DNA of 64,000 bases from Minisyncoccota bacterium (GCA_014376695.1 JACMRA010000016.1:111814-175813), one strand, 5' to 3'. Numbered from the stretch's first letter, positions 1 to 9,560 are shown. Notes: generated by a model from the sequence alone, not told the origin. Translations and numbers: made by a program.

Positions 1-2
1 CT

Positions 3-152
3 TCCCTCACAATTACCACAACCACCATTGCGGGGGTAAATCAATTAATTCGCTCCGGAAATACCAATAGCTCTATGTATTCTACTGGCTTAATGCTCAT
101 ATTACTGAGTTTAACCATCTACCCTTTGGCAAAAAAAGTAAGATTCAAGTAA
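3..152 (+). CDS. C-terminal tail of a membrane protein (5' end outside window)
   Basis: An open frame enters from the left edge and stops at TAA 150-152. It ends in one hydrophobic helix followed by a basic tail (LAKKVRFK). The TTTIAG segment followed by a final helix recalls the end of ABC-transporter permeases of the PstA/PstC type, but fewer than 50 residues are visible. The family call is a guess; only the presence of a gene tail on this strand is supported. Confidence 0.45.
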   Translation, partial: SLTITTTTIAGVNQLIRSGNTNSSMYSTGLMLILLSLTIYPLAKKVRFK

Positions 153-168
153 CCAAATTTGACCATCC

Positions 169-196
169 TTGATACTTTTTGTAAACTGATTATAAT
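169..196 (+). promoter_or_regulatory. Promoter, TTGATA-16-TATAAT
   Basis: TTGATA at 169-174, a 16-base spacer and a perfect TATAAT at 191-196. The ATG of the next gene follows immediately, so a transcript starting 6-8 bases after the -10 box would begin inside the codons assigned here. Either the true start codon is further in, or transcription starts unusually close. Confidence 0.55.
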
Positions 197-1327
197 ATGT
201 CAGATGAAACACTAAAGGAAAAAACCATCACCAAAAACAAGATTGCCGCCGAGGACAAACTCTTTGGCAAAAACAAACAAGTCGTCAAAAAACCCCCAGT
301 TTTATTCAAGCAAACTCAAGACCATCTCGAGCAATTATCCCAGATTATTGGTTGCCCCGTTCTCAGCTACTTCAAGCCACCGAGCGGTAATATCTGGTCA
401 CAAGATCTCTACGCCCTAATGCAAGGACTCAAGACCATTGGCAAAGTTGACAAATTGGCCGTTTATCTTCGTTCGGACGGTGGTTCGGGTATGGTCAGCC
501 TTCGTATAATCCACTTACTTAGATCCTTTGTCAAAGAATTGATCCTTTTGGCGCCCAGTGAGTGTGCTAGTGCGGCCACTATGCTGGCCCTGGGTTGCGA
601 TGAGATTCATATGGGACCTCTTAGCTCGCTCTCTCCCGTGGACTCCTCGATGGTGCACCAACTCTCGCCAATGGATAAGGTTGGCAATAAAGTCTCAATT
701 AGCTTCGACGAACTCAGTCGCGTGGTCAAACTCTGGAACAAAGAAGACACCAACAACGACAAACTGCTCGATATCCTAGAGTCCAACAAAACCCAAAATG
801 TCTATTCCAATCTGGATAACCCCTACAAACATCTCTATAATCACATTCACCCGCTAGTTTTTGGAGCTGTGGATCGCCACAGTTCCCTGTCGGCCCGCAT
901 TTGCCGAGAAGTCCTCTCCTACCATATCACCGACCAAGATACCATCCAGCATATTACCGACAAGCTTAATCACGACTATCCAGCCCACGGCTACCCAATC
1001 ACCCAAAAAGAAGCCATTAGCATCGGCCTCCCAATCCGCAGTCTCTCCGACCAAGCCCTCCAAATCCTCAACGAATTACAGCTCCTGTACGGCGAAATGG
1101 CCGAAGATCAAATAACCGACTTTGACTCGATTAGTTACCACGATAATACCGTTTATTCGATTATTGAGACCGTGGGTATGCAGATAATCTACCAACATAA
1201 CTACGACAAATTCTACCGCGAAAACGAAAAACGCTACATTATTCTTAACGACAAATCTGGCTGGAGTAAGAACGTCTTCGATATGACCAAGAGTGGCAAG
1301 ATAGTAACAAGCCGCGTATTTATCTAA
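197..1327 (+). CDS. Serine dehydrogenase proteinase family (SDH_sah), ClpP/crotonase fold
   Basis: A 376-residue protein of the SDH_sah family, serine proteases with a ClpP/SppA-like fold that are often membrane-associated. The oxyanion-type loop RSDGGSG is at residues 92-98. The probable nucleophile is Ser125 in ASAATMLALG, followed by DEIHMGPLSSLSPVD, which is characteristic of this family. There is no signal peptide and the N-terminus is charged, so a cytoplasmic location is likely. The gene is monocistronic, with a promoter immediately upstream. Substrate and physiological role are unknown; turnover of damaged or membrane proteins is only an inference from the fold. Confidence 0.85.
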   Translation: MSDETLKEKTITKNKIAAEDKLFGKNKQVVKKPPVLFKQTQDHLEQLSQIIGCPVLSYFKPPSGNIWSQDLYALMQGLKTIGKVDKLAVYLRSDGGSGMVSLRIIHLLRSFVKELILLAPSECASAATMLALGCDEIHMGPLSSLSPVDSSMVHQLSPMDKVGNKVSISFDELSRVVKLWNKEDTNNDKLLDILESNKTQNVYSNLDNPYKHLYNHIHPLVFGAVDRHSSLSARICREVLSYHITDQDTIQHITDKLNHDYPAHGYPITQKEAISIGLPIRSLSDQALQILNELQLLYGEMAEDQITDFDSISYHDNTVYSIIETVGMQIIYQHNYDKFYRENEKRYIILNDKSGWSKNVFDMTKSGKIVTSRVFI

Positions 1328-1400
1328 GCCAATTCACCTTGACAAAAAACCAATTCTAGGCCTTTATAGGTATATAAACAACCAAATCAAAACAATTTTT

Positions 1401-2027
1401 ATGAAGGAAAACTGGTTAAAGCCAACTGACACACCGTCTCAAATCCCAAATCCATTTGGATCAGTCGGAAAATTTTTATCTTTGGCGGCGGCCGGAGCAA
1501 TAGCTGGGTCAATAGCAGTACAACCAGTTAAAGCCGAGGATTTAAGAATTATGCAAGAATATCGCAGAAGCCCCGATAGCCAAGAACGCCAATATGGCCC
1601 TAGAGACGGGCTAATCACCCCCCAATACACAACCAGACAAATCGGCGAATTTCAAAATACTGGTATTGACCAGCATGGTGCCACAGAAATGAGAGATTTC
1701 CAAAATCGCAAAATAGGAGAGACTATCTATTACACGTCCCGAGCGGAGCAAGGAGTCGTCTTGAACATTCGCGGCACAACTGAGCATGTAATTGACAAAA
1801 TGCAGATTAAAATCGGCGATAAAACCGTTAGTGACTTGCAAATACAAATTATCCGCCAAGGAAACAAGAATTTTAGGGTGCGAATATTTCTGGATTTTTC
1901 ACAGTACAGGAAATTTGTTGATGGACGTGAAAAATTTAACGTCCCAACAATTACACCTGTTTTTAGTTTTCCTGCTTTATTAGATTCCAATAGGAGGCCT
2001 GCTACAATATATTTTCCTACCAGATAA
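1401..2027 (+). CDS. Exported protein of unknown function
   Basis: 208 residues with a hydrophobic, Gly/Ala-rich segment at about 24-42 and an AxA-like cleavage site (VKA-ED near residue 45), read as a Sec signal peptide behind a polar N-terminal extension. The mature part is polar and basic, with no recognised domain. Its C-terminal half is predicted-looking beta-rich (ILNIRG.., DLQIQIIRQG). A TTGACA box lies about 60 bases upstream with a TATATAA further on, suggesting its own promoter. Function not recognised. Confidence 0.7.
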   Translation: MKENWLKPTDTPSQIPNPFGSVGKFLSLAAAGAIAGSIAVQPVKAEDLRIMQEYRRSPDSQERQYGPRDGLITPQYTTRQIGEFQNTGIDQHGATEMRDFQNRKIGETIYYTSRAEQGVVLNIRGTTEHVIDKMQIKIGDKTVSDLQIQIIRQGNKNFRVRIFLDFSQYRKFVDGREKFNVPTITPVFSFPALLDSNRRPATIYFPTR

Positions 2028-2117
2028 AATTAAATAGTCTGATTGACAAATAATCTTACTTAGAGTAAATAGTAATTATAGTTTTATATTATACTAACCT
2101 TACTTAATTTGTTTTTT

Positions 2118-3011
2118 ATGTCTGTCCAACTTACTATTATACTAGCTCTTTTTGTGGCAATTGCCATTGTTTTTTATAATTTTATTCATATCGTCAGGCA
2201 ACAAACTGCCTACACCGTCGAGACCCTTGGTAAATATTCACGGGTGCTTATGCCAGGCTTTAATCTAATTATTCCGTTTATCGAGGTCAAAGCCCGCAAG
2301 GTCAACCTCTCCACTATGACCCTGGATTGTCCTATTGTGGCTATCACTAGCGACAAGGTTAATATCAAGATTGACACGGCTCTTATCTATCAAGTCGTCC
2401 CAACCAAGATCTACCAAGCTGCCTACACCCTCGATAATCCCGTGGTAACTATTCGCTCCCTGATTGATAACTCCATTCGAGCTTTTGTGGCTACCCAGAC
2501 ACACGAAGAGGTAATCCGCTCCCGAGACGAAATGACCCATTACCTAATGGAAAATCTCACCGCCCAGCTAGACAAATTCGGTTATTCTATCGACTCGTTC
2601 CAATTCCGAGACATAACCCTACCAAAAGAAATCACCGAAGCGATGAGTCGAGTAGTGGCCAGCAAAAGACTCCAAGAAGCCGCCTCTAACGAAGCCCAAG
2701 CTGAGTATATTCGAGCTGTCCGAACCGCCGAAGCCCAGAAACAAACTAGGCTCTTGCAGGGCGAAGGCCTAGCCCTAGAGCGAAAAGCTATTACCGAGGG
2801 ACTGGCCCAATCCATCGCCGAGATGCAAGCTATCACCGGTGTCAACGCCGAGAATCTAACTAATATCGTGCTGGCTAATCAATATATCGATATGCTTAAG
2901 ACTATCACAACCGACAAATCAGGTAATACCAAGACTGTCTTCCTCAACCCAAGCGTCTCCAGCGTAAGCGACATCCTCCAACAGTTTTCAGCTCTGCAAT
3001 CAACTAAATAA
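2118..3011 (+). CDS. SPFH/Band 7 (stomatin-like) membrane protein
   Basis: One N-terminal membrane helix (about residues 4-22), then a Band 7/SPFH domain (TVETLGKYSRVLMPGFNLIIPFIE and following) to about residue 180. An Ala/Glu/Arg-rich coiled-coil region follows (EAASNEAQAEYIRAVRTAEAQ) and a short C-terminal tail. The length is typical of stomatin/HflK-like proteins that form oligomeric rings and organise membrane microdomains or modulate membrane proteases. I chose ATG 2118 over the TTG at 2109 because the protein then begins directly at the helix. The SDH-type protease nearby fits a membrane quality-control role, but that link is inferred. Confidence 0.9.
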   Translation: MSVQLTIILALFVAIAIVFYNFIHIVRQQTAYTVETLGKYSRVLMPGFNLIIPFIEVKARKVNLSTMTLDCPIVAITSDKVNIKIDTALIYQVVPTKIYQAAYTLDNPVVTIRSLIDNSIRAFVATQTHEEVIRSRDEMTHYLMENLTAQLDKFGYSIDSFQFRDITLPKEITEAMSRVVASKRLQEAASNEAQAEYIRAVRTAEAQKQTRLLQGEGLALERKAITEGLAQSIAEMQAITGVNAENLTNIVLANQYIDMLKTITTDKSGNTKTVFLNPSVSSVSDILQQFSALQSTK

Positions 3012-3021
3012 GAAATAATAT

Positions 3022-3558
3022 ATGATTGAAATAGTGATGAAAATGAATGAAAAAAACATTCAGAAGAAAATAATAAAGTATAACTTAATCAAGGCAAGTG
3101 TCAAAAATGCGGCATCTTGGATTTATTTGTTAATTCTCGGCGTCCCTATTACTTCACTTGGGACGGTATATATATTAGGTTCGCGAGGAAGTTTTGAACT
3201 TATATTTTGGGGTGTTATACTTATAATTATAGGACTATTTGTAGCAATTGAGATACCTTTGATAAGTTACATTAAAATAAAGATGGTATTAAATAAAGAA
3301 GCAGATATAGTAGTTACGAATGTCGATATTTCGAATTTTATTGTAAAGAGGTATGATAAAAATAGCGATCTTATAGTTACTTCGACTTACCCAATTTCTA
3401 GTGTTGCCATAGCAAAAGAGTCTAAGGAGATTTTTGTTATAAGTACAAAACCGTTAAATACCCCATCAATAATCATTAAAGAGTCCTTCAAATCCCCAGA
3501 AGATATCAACAAATTCCGTGCGATATTCACCAAAAAAATCAACATAAGCAAACAATAA
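3022..3558 (+). CDS. Two-helix membrane protein with a PH-like C-terminal domain, unknown
   Basis: 178 residues: a basic N-terminus, two membrane helices (about 35-55 and 60-82), then a cytoplasmic beta-rich domain of about 90 residues (ADIVVTNVDISNFIVKRYD). The layout resembles bacterial PH-domain or YcxB-type membrane proteins. It starts 10 bases after the SPFH gene and is followed 5 bases later by a soluble PH-domain gene, so the three probably form one transcript. It is more AT-rich than its neighbours. Several in-frame ATGs occur within the first 10 codons, so the exact start is uncertain. Function unknown. Confidence 0.65.
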   Translation: MIEIVMKMNEKNIQKKIIKYNLIKASVKNAASWIYLLILGVPITSLGTVYILGSRGSFELIFWGVILIIIGLFVAIEIPLISYIKIKMVLNKEADIVVTNVDISNFIVKRYDKNSDLIVTSTYPISSVAIAKESKEIFVISTKPLNTPSIIIKESFKSPEDINKFRAIFTKKINISKQ

Positions 3559-3563
3559 AAATT

Positions 3564-3944
3564 ATGTCCACAATAAATAACTTATTTGGGAGTGCCTCCC
3601 AGATCGCAGGCCAAGAAGTACTTCCATTGATCGCCGATTTCGTCGTTGAAGGAGAACAAATCTTGATTGCTTACAAATTGTGGCGGGATATGATTATTTT
3701 TACTACGGAGCGACTAATCCTGGTTGATGTTCAAGGGTTAACTGGGAGCAAAGTCTCGTTTGAGTCCATTCCCTACAGCACAATCAAACGATTCAAGATG
3801 GAGAACGCTGGAACGCTCGATATGGACTGTGAAATAACCTTAACTCTTCAAGGCGGCGCAATTTACCCACTCAAATTCGGTCGTGGCACCAATCTCAAAC
3901 CAATTTACAAATACTTGTCCACTTATATTCTACGCGACAACTAG
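3564..3944 (+). CDS. Bacterial PH-domain protein (bPH family)
   Basis: 126 residues matching the soluble bacterial PH-domain family (YvbH-like, formerly DUF1696). Recognisable segments are a GEQI.IAYKLWRDMIIFTTERLILVD block, then SIPYSTIKRF and the closing TLTLQGG strand. Proteins of this family oligomerise; their ligands are generally unknown. It is the last gene of the SPFH / PH-like / PH set, which suggests a role at the membrane surface. The start ATG is 5 bases after the preceding stop. Confidence 0.85.
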   Translation: MSTINNLFGSASQIAGQEVLPLIADFVVEGEQILIAYKLWRDMIIFTTERLILVDVQGLTGSKVSFESIPYSTIKRFKMENAGTLDMDCEITLTLQGGAIYPLKFGRGTNLKPIYKYLSTYILRDN

Positions 3945-4031
3945 AACTCGGATATTCAATGGCAATTCTGAATTATCATTGACAAAATAGGGCTTGTTGG
4001 GGTTTGATTAAGACAATTAACCTACTCCATA

Positions 4032-5858
4032 ATGCTCCCGACCCTCAAACAATACTTCGGCTATGATAAGCTAAGACCAGCTCAAGAACCTGTGATAAGC
4101 AATGTCCTAGCTGGGAAGGACACACTGGCAATTATGCCAACTGGCGGGGGTAAATCCATGTGTTATCAGCTACCAAGTCTTATCCTGCCGGGACTTACGG
4201 TGGTAATTTCGCCGCTTATTGCCCTAATGCACGACCAAGTTCAAAGCCTTACCAAAAACGGTATTACCGCGGCTTACATCAACAGCTCCCAGTCAACCGA
4301 GGAGCAAGATCAGGTTTGGAATCGGCTCAAGGACATCAAGCAAAAAGGCCACACTCGGGACGAGGGCGATCTCAAGATGATTTACACTTCGCCTGAGAGG
4401 TTGCTGGCCAATGACAAATACTTCCTAAATTATTTGACGGGCTTGCCGATTAGTTTAGTAGCTATTGATGAAGCCCACTGCGTCTCAAGTTGGGGGCACG
4501 ACTTTCGCCCCGAATATAGTCAATTATCAATTCTCAAAGAACTCTTTCCCTCAACCCCGATTATCGCCCTAACGGCTACGGCCGACCAACTAACTCGAAA
4601 AGACATTCTCGAAAAACTTAGGTTAACTAACCCAAAAACCTTTATTTCCTCCTTCGATAGGCCTAATATCCATTATCGAGTTGAGACCAAAGCCGACCCG
4701 TATGAGCAATTAATTGACTTTATCCGATCTTGGCCCGATCAAGCTGGTATCGTCTACTGCCTAAGTCGAAAAAGTACCGAAGAAGTAGCTGCCAAGCTCA
4801 GCAAACTTGGTATCAAAGCCAAACCATACCACGCCAACTTGGACAAGTCCGCCAAAGAAAAGAATTTTAGCGACTTCATGGATGACAAAATCCAGGTTAT
4901 TTGTGCTACAATTGCCTTTGGGATGGGGATTGATAAGCCGAATGTTCGATTCGTGGCCCATTGGAACTTGCCTAAGAATATTGAGAGTTATTACCAGGAA
5001 ACTGGCCGGGCCGGGCGTGATGGTTTGCCTAGCGAGGCCATGCTTATCTATAACCCAAGCGACGCTTTTACGCTGCGTAAGTTTATCGATGGGGATAATA
5101 ATACCGGCACCAATGCCCAGTTATTTCGCGCCGTGCAACATGACAAATTAGATCGCCTTCTCGAGTTCTGCCAGACGGGACATTGTCGGAGGCGTATTCT
5201 CCTCCAGTACTTCCAAGAAAAAATTGCTTCGGATTGTAACAACTGCGACTGCTGCGATAATCCCAGGCTCAAAATTGAAGGTACGGTAATTGCCCAAAAA
5301 ATTATGTCCGCCATTTATCGAACCGGGCAAAGATTCGGTATAAGTTACATTGGAGATATTTTGCTTGGAATAGTCAACGAGCGTACCCAAAAATACGGGC
5401 ACACCGCTCTGCCAACTTTTGGAATTGGGAAAGATCAGGATAAGGATACCTGGCTATTTTATATGAATCAGCTCATCGATCTCGGGATTATTGACATCAA
5501 GTATGACGGATTTATCAAGACTCTAGGACTCAACGAAACCTCGATGAATGTTTTGAGCGGTAACAAGCCAGTGGAACTAATCCAATACAAACCCAAAGAA
5601 GAAAAAACCCGGGTCAAGCGAGCCAAAGTTACAAATGACCTGTCAGAAAGCGATACAGAATTATTTGAGCGACTCAGAGGGCTTCGAACGGTTATTGCCC
5701 GCCGAGAAAAAGTCCCGCCTTTTGTGGTCTTTGGTGATCAAACGCTCCAGTTTATCGCAAGGCTCAGGCCCAAAAATATGTTTGAATTTGCTAATATCTC
5801 GGGAGTTGGTCGTGTTAAATTACAAAAATACGGAAGAGAGTTTTTGGAGGTGATTTAG
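4032..5858 (+). CDS. recQ: ATP-dependent DNA helicase RecQ
   Basis: A complete 608-residue RecQ, a 3'-5' superfamily 2 DNA helicase used in recombinational repair and restart of stalled forks. Walker A MPTGGGKS is at 35-42, the DEAH box with the RecQ-specific extension (DEAHCVSSWGHDFRPEY) from about 147, and motif VI ETGRAGRDG is present. A zinc-binding RQC region carries four cysteines around CRRRILL...CNNCDCC. An HRDC domain forms the last 70 residues. A TTGACA box stands upstream but no convincing -10 box. A photolyase follows on the same strand. All key motifs look intact. Confidence 0.97.
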   Translation: MLPTLKQYFGYDKLRPAQEPVISNVLAGKDTLAIMPTGGGKSMCYQLPSLILPGLTVVISPLIALMHDQVQSLTKNGITAAYINSSQSTEEQDQVWNRLKDIKQKGHTRDEGDLKMIYTSPERLLANDKYFLNYLTGLPISLVAIDEAHCVSSWGHDFRPEYSQLSILKELFPSTPIIALTATADQLTRKDILEKLRLTNPKTFISSFDRPNIHYRVETKADPYEQLIDFIRSWPDQAGIVYCLSRKSTEEVAAKLSKLGIKAKPYHANLDKSAKEKNFSDFMDDKIQVICATIAFGMGIDKPNVRFVAHWNLPKNIESYYQETGRAGRDGLPSEAMLIYNPSDAFTLRKFIDGDNNTGTNAQLFRAVQHDKLDRLLEFCQTGHCRRRILLQYFQEKIASDCNNCDCCDNPRLKIEGTVIAQKIMSAIYRTGQRFGISYIGDILLGIVNERTQKYGHTALPTFGIGKDQDKDTWLFYMNQLIDLGIIDIKYDGFIKTLGLNETSMNVLSGNKPVELIQYKPKEEKTRVKRAKVTNDLSESDTELFERLRGLRTVIARREKVPPFVVFGDQTLQFIARLRPKNMFEFANISGVGRVKLQKYGREFLEVI

Positions 5859-5885
5859 CTATCAAAAAGTCTTTGGTAAGGAACC

Positions 5886-5914
5886 TTGCCCCAAAAAGAA
5901 TTCTGCCCCATAAT
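5886..5914 (+). promoter_or_regulatory. Promoter, TTGCCC-17-CATAAT, 6 bases before the start codon
   Basis: TTGCCC at 5886-5891, a 17-base spacer and CATAAT at 5909-5914. Six bases separate the -10 box from ATG 5921, so transcription should start at or next to the start codon. No Shine-Dalgarno sequence can fit. Predicted leaderless. Confidence 0.55.
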
Positions 5915-5920
5915 TAGTTT

Positions 5921-7492
5921 ATGTTAATATATTGGCACAAACGTGATTTTAGGCTCTTGGATAACCCGGCATTGAATCTGAGTTTGGAGCTATGTCGCTC
6001 AAATAATCTTGAATTTTTGCCAATAATCGGACTTGAGACAGATTTGATAAATAATCCCAAAACAAGCTCCGAATATGGTATTTTTTATCAATATGGTTTT
6101 GCCCAAGCTGTAATTCCACTAGTCAACAATTACCAATATTTTGGCATCAGGGCCGGCGTTTTTGTGTCCCCGTTTCTAGAATACTTAGAGATACTTCAGG
6201 CCAAAGAGTCGATCAAATTTTTGGTTAGTCATCAAGAGCACGGGACGGATGGGACTTATACTCGAGACAAAGCCGTCCAAAAATTCTGCAATACTCACAA
6301 TATTATCTGGCACCAAATTCCATCCAGTGGCGTCATCCGTGGCCTTATCGACCGAGACACCCGAGACAAACTGGTCAAAAAATATTTTTCAAGCACCACT
6401 CTAAAGTTGCCAAGCTTTGAGGGGATTGAGCAATTTGTAGCCCTAGATAATACGGCTGCCTTGGCCAGCATCGAGCGAATCAAAGATACGACCATCAAAA
6501 ATAATCCAGCCCTGCAATCGACATCCGAAAAATCTGCCCTTGCCTGCCTTGAATCCTTTGTAACCGACCGGGCCAGGAATTATCGCGGTGGTATCTCAAG
6601 TCCGAATAAGGCTATTACATCAGGATCTAGGCTTTCTCAGTATCTGGCTTTTGGGAGTATTTCTCTGCGTTATGTCAATCAATTTTTTTGGAATCATATC
6701 AAGCAAACTACTGACTCAAAAATCCAAGCCGGCCTGCTTGGAGCTATGCAAAGACTCCACTGGCGTGAACATTTTATTCAACGGCTCGAAACTTCGCCGA
6801 ATATGGCCGATGTCGCCATTCACCCTGACTACGATAAAATTACTTATAATAACCAATACTTCGACCAATACAAGACAGGCCAGACCGGAGAGCCGCTTAT
6901 CGACGCCTGTATTAGATGTTTGCTTGCGACCGGTTTTATCAATTTTCGGATGCGGGCCATGTTAGTTAGTTATGGAGTTTTTGGGTTGGATATTGATTGG
7001 CGGGATTTGGGACGATTTTTGGGGACGATTTTTTTGGATTATGAGCCTGGGATTCACTGGAGTCAAATTCAGATGCAATCAGGCATTACCGGTATCAATA
7101 CAATCCGAGTCTATTCGCCCCACAAGCAACTCCTCAATCAAGATCCCGACTGTATTTTTGTCAAAAAATGGGTACCCGAACTAAGCAATCTGACGCCACT
7201 CCAAATCCAAGACTATCTGACAAGTAGCCTAAACCAATTAACAGGCGGTAATTATCCTAATCCAGTCGTTAATTTCATTCTGGCAAGCAAGATTAACAAA
7301 GCCAAGACTTACGGCATAAAATCCAAGACGACCAAGGAATCAAGCCACCTTGTGTTCCTCAAGCACGGATCGCGAAAACCCCGCTCCAAAACCAAGCTCC
7401 AAGCTAAGCCAAAATCTAATCCAAAAGCCAAACAAGCAAACAAGAAACCCGCTCCAATAGAAAGCGGACTCCAAAGTCAAGAGCTATTTTAA
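5921..7492 (+). CDS. Deoxyribodipyrimidine photolyase / cryptochrome family
   Basis: 523 residues. The N-terminal Rossmann-like antenna domain (about 1-130, starting LIYWHKRDFRLLDNPAL) is followed by the helical FAD-binding domain. FAD-domain motifs are HWREHFIQRLE, TGEPLIDACIRCLLATGFINFRMRAM and DYEPGIHWSQIQMQSG, ending in the usual KKWVPEL. The protein repairs UV pyrimidine dimers with light, or acts as a cryptochrome; the family does not separate these reliably by sequence. The last 60 residues are a Lys/Pro-rich low-complexity tail, probably a DNA-binding extension. It follows recQ, and a heliorhodopsin lies about 40 kb away. Its promoter predicts a leaderless mRNA. Confidence 0.93.
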   Translation: MLIYWHKRDFRLLDNPALNLSLELCRSNNLEFLPIIGLETDLINNPKTSSEYGIFYQYGFAQAVIPLVNNYQYFGIRAGVFVSPFLEYLEILQAKESIKFLVSHQEHGTDGTYTRDKAVQKFCNTHNIIWHQIPSSGVIRGLIDRDTRDKLVKKYFSSTTLKLPSFEGIEQFVALDNTAALASIERIKDTTIKNNPALQSTSEKSALACLESFVTDRARNYRGGISSPNKAITSGSRLSQYLAFGSISLRYVNQFFWNHIKQTTDSKIQAGLLGAMQRLHWREHFIQRLETSPNMADVAIHPDYDKITYNNQYFDQYKTGQTGEPLIDACIRCLLATGFINFRMRAMLVSYGVFGLDIDWRDLGRFLGTIFLDYEPGIHWSQIQMQSGITGINTIRVYSPHKQLLNQDPDCIFVKKWVPELSNLTPLQIQDYLTSSLNQLTGGNYPNPVVNFILASKINKAKTYGIKSKTTKESSHLVFLKHGSRKPRSKTKLQAKPKSNPKAKQANKKPAPIESGLQSQELF

Positions 7493-7520
7493 TTAAGCGG
7501 AATTACGGATTTATGGGAGC

Positions 7521-8495
7521 TTACCGCCTAAACCACCAAACTACGACCAACAAAACTATAATTAGAACAAGCCCAACTCCAATTACCGTCATCCAGCCCA
7601 TATTATTCTTGGCGTCCATACTTATCTCGCTATCCAATAAATTTTTGTTAAGTTTGTTGTGCTTTTTTTCGAGAGCTTCTTTGGTGCTTTCAATTTTACT
7701 AATCAAATCATCTAAATTGTTAAAATCAGGAGCTTGAATCTTATTAATGTCATCTTCTAGAGATAGAGTTTCGGCATTTTTGGACGGGAACTTTGGCAGG
7801 AGAGCGATATTTCGAGCCAGTTTTCGCTTTATCTGGTTGGCGGTATTATACAGCCGAGAATCCATTTTAGCTTCGGCTTTTTTGGCTTCATGCTCCCGTC
7901 GAATAGTGTCGTTAGACGGATTAGAGGCTTGGGCATTTTGTATTTTAGGTTGCAAATCCGAATAGACTTGAGGCAGGGCAAGGTTCGGGTTTGAGGCTGT
8001 GGAAATGGTCACCCGTTCACGATTAAAACCAAAGTTATCCCCTTCGGCGTTATCGTTTGAGTCAGCTCGTTGGTTGGTATTTAGCCGATTAGTGTTTGGC
8101 TGATTTGGTTCGCTTCGAAGATCGTTGGTATTTTGAGTTCCCGAGTAATTGACTTGAGGAGGCCTAACCGGGGAAGATGATTGGCTGACATAAGTACTCA
8201 GCTGTTCACTTAACTTGCTTGGCTGCGAGTTAATAGGCGGTTTCCAGATTGAGGTTATGTTGCTAATCTTGAGAAAATTAATTATGGCCAAATTATTGCT
8301 ATACCAATACAAGTTCTTGGGATATTGCTTAAGCATGGCGTTGAACACAGCCAGCGAAACACTTGTATTAATAAAAGTTGGCAGCGACTCAATTACTAAG
8401 ACGACATTTTGATTAACGGATTTGGACTCTTGCATTAACTGCATCAATAATTCGTTGCGGGTGCTTTTGGTCGTAACAGGGAGAAATTTATCCAT
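7521..8495 (-). CDS. Tail-anchored protein with low-complexity middle, unknown
   Basis: 324 residues. A compact N-terminal alpha/beta segment (about 1-80) contains VVLVIESLPTFINTSVSLAVF. A disordered Asn/Ser/Pro/Gln-rich stretch spans about 90-195, then a charged coiled coil (about 200-290). A single C-terminal membrane helix (WMTVIGVGLVLIIVLLVVVWWF) ends in RR. This is the layout of a tail-anchored cytoplasmic protein. The N-terminal segment looks like part of a nucleotide-hydrolase fold, but no Walker motif is visible. Convergent with the photolyase. No family recognised. Confidence 0.7.
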   Translation of the reverse strand: MDKFLPVTTKSTRNELLMQLMQESKSVNQNVVLVIESLPTFINTSVSLAVFNAMLKQYPKNLYWYSNNLAIINFLKISNITSIWKPPINSQPSKLSEQLSTYVSQSSSPVRPPQVNYSGTQNTNDLRSEPNQPNTNRLNTNQRADSNDNAEGDNFGFNRERVTISTASNPNLALPQVYSDLQPKIQNAQASNPSNDTIRREHEAKKAEAKMDSRLYNTANQIKRKLARNIALLPKFPSKNAETLSLEDDINKIQAPDFNNLDDLISKIESTKEALEKKHNKLNKNLLDSEISMDAKNNMGWMTVIGVGLVLIIVLLVVVWWFRR

Positions 8496-8556
8496 ATAGT
8501 TAGTCTTTGTTGGCTCGGGTTTTCATATCCAAGTTAGCTTGGGTTTTTTGAATTTG

Positions 8557-9303
8557 TCAAGCCTGAATGGTATGTTTTTGGGGTGATTCTGCAATCATAT
8601 CGTCGAGAATACCGGCCAATCCAATCATTACAGCGTTATCCCCAGTGTACTTAAGCTGAGGCAAAAGTAAGTCTCCAAGATTGTGTCGATCGCTGAGTTT
8701 GGTCAATTCTTGCCGCAAAATTAGACTGGCTGAAACCCCTCCAGAAACCCCAAGACTCTTTGGCTGGAAATCAACAATCGCTTTGGTAACCTTGCTGATT
8801 AATTGAGCTACAATAACCGTTTGTATGCTAACGCAAGCCTTATAAATAAACTCGAGCTTAGGCAAATCACTTGGCTCCAAGGGCTTGATATCTGCCAGAC
8901 TTTGAGCATCAACAAGGGTTTGAAACTGGATAGGGTTTAGTGGTTTTTCATATACCAGACCCAAGTTCTGATTTTGGTTAATCTTGTTAATTTGATTTCG
9001 AACAGCCGTTTTTAGCCCAGAGAATGAGTAATTGTAATTCCCGCTTTTTTGCATTGAAATAGGTAACTCAAGATAGTTGTTAAGGTGCATTTTGGCAATA
9101 CGAGAGATGCTAATTCCGGCGGGATATTTAAGCCCAAGCATTCGCCCAGTTTTGTCAAAGCATTCCCCAGCCGCATCATCCAGTGTTTGACCAATAATCT
9201 GCCAGTCGTCCCAGCTCGAAAGCAAGATAAGTTGCGAATTGCCACCAGAGACGAGGAGGTGTAGATGAGGGAAATGGGAGGGGTCGAGTTGGGTCATATT
9301 CAA
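8557..9303 (-). pseudogene. tsaD: tRNA threonylcarbamoyladenosine synthase TsaD, N-terminal third missing
   Basis: About 248 residues clearly belonging to TsaD, which transfers the threonylcarbamoyl group to A37 of ANN-decoding tRNAs. Conserved blocks present are LLVSGGNSQLI, DDAAGECFDKTGRMLGLKYPAG, FSGLKTAV, GVSGGVSAS and TGDNAVMIGLAG. Missing are the first 100-110 residues, which include the first ATPase subdomain and the metal-binding HxxxH histidines. The frame runs back to a TAA at about 9361 without recovering them (IHIVKFTFIPNIL). Without them the protein should be inactive. Either a recent truncation or a split gene; a full copy elsewhere would settle it. ATG 9297 and TTG 9303 are possible starts. 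Confidence 0.85.
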
Positions 9304-9560
9304 AATATTAGGGATAAAAGTAAATTTGACAATATGTATGGAATACGAGACTGTAATCGGTTATTTAGAGTTTTGACCACGAAAAGCTTTTAGACGATTA
9401 TCTAGTTTATCTCGGCTGGTTTTTGCACGACGCTTTGAACGGCTGCAGTACCTGTCCTGGTAATTGGCGAGGTTTGGAAAGAATTGCCATATGGTTGGCA
9501 CAATGTTGTTCTGTATGATAGCAGAATTGGCTCTGGCGTTTTTCTACGTCTATCCCACTC

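Noticed and set aside
9361-9550. Open frame RSKRRAKTSRDKLDNRLKAF upstream of the tsaD fragment as a gene
   Set aside because: No ATG start, under 60 codons, no recognised family; mentioned only as context for the truncation.
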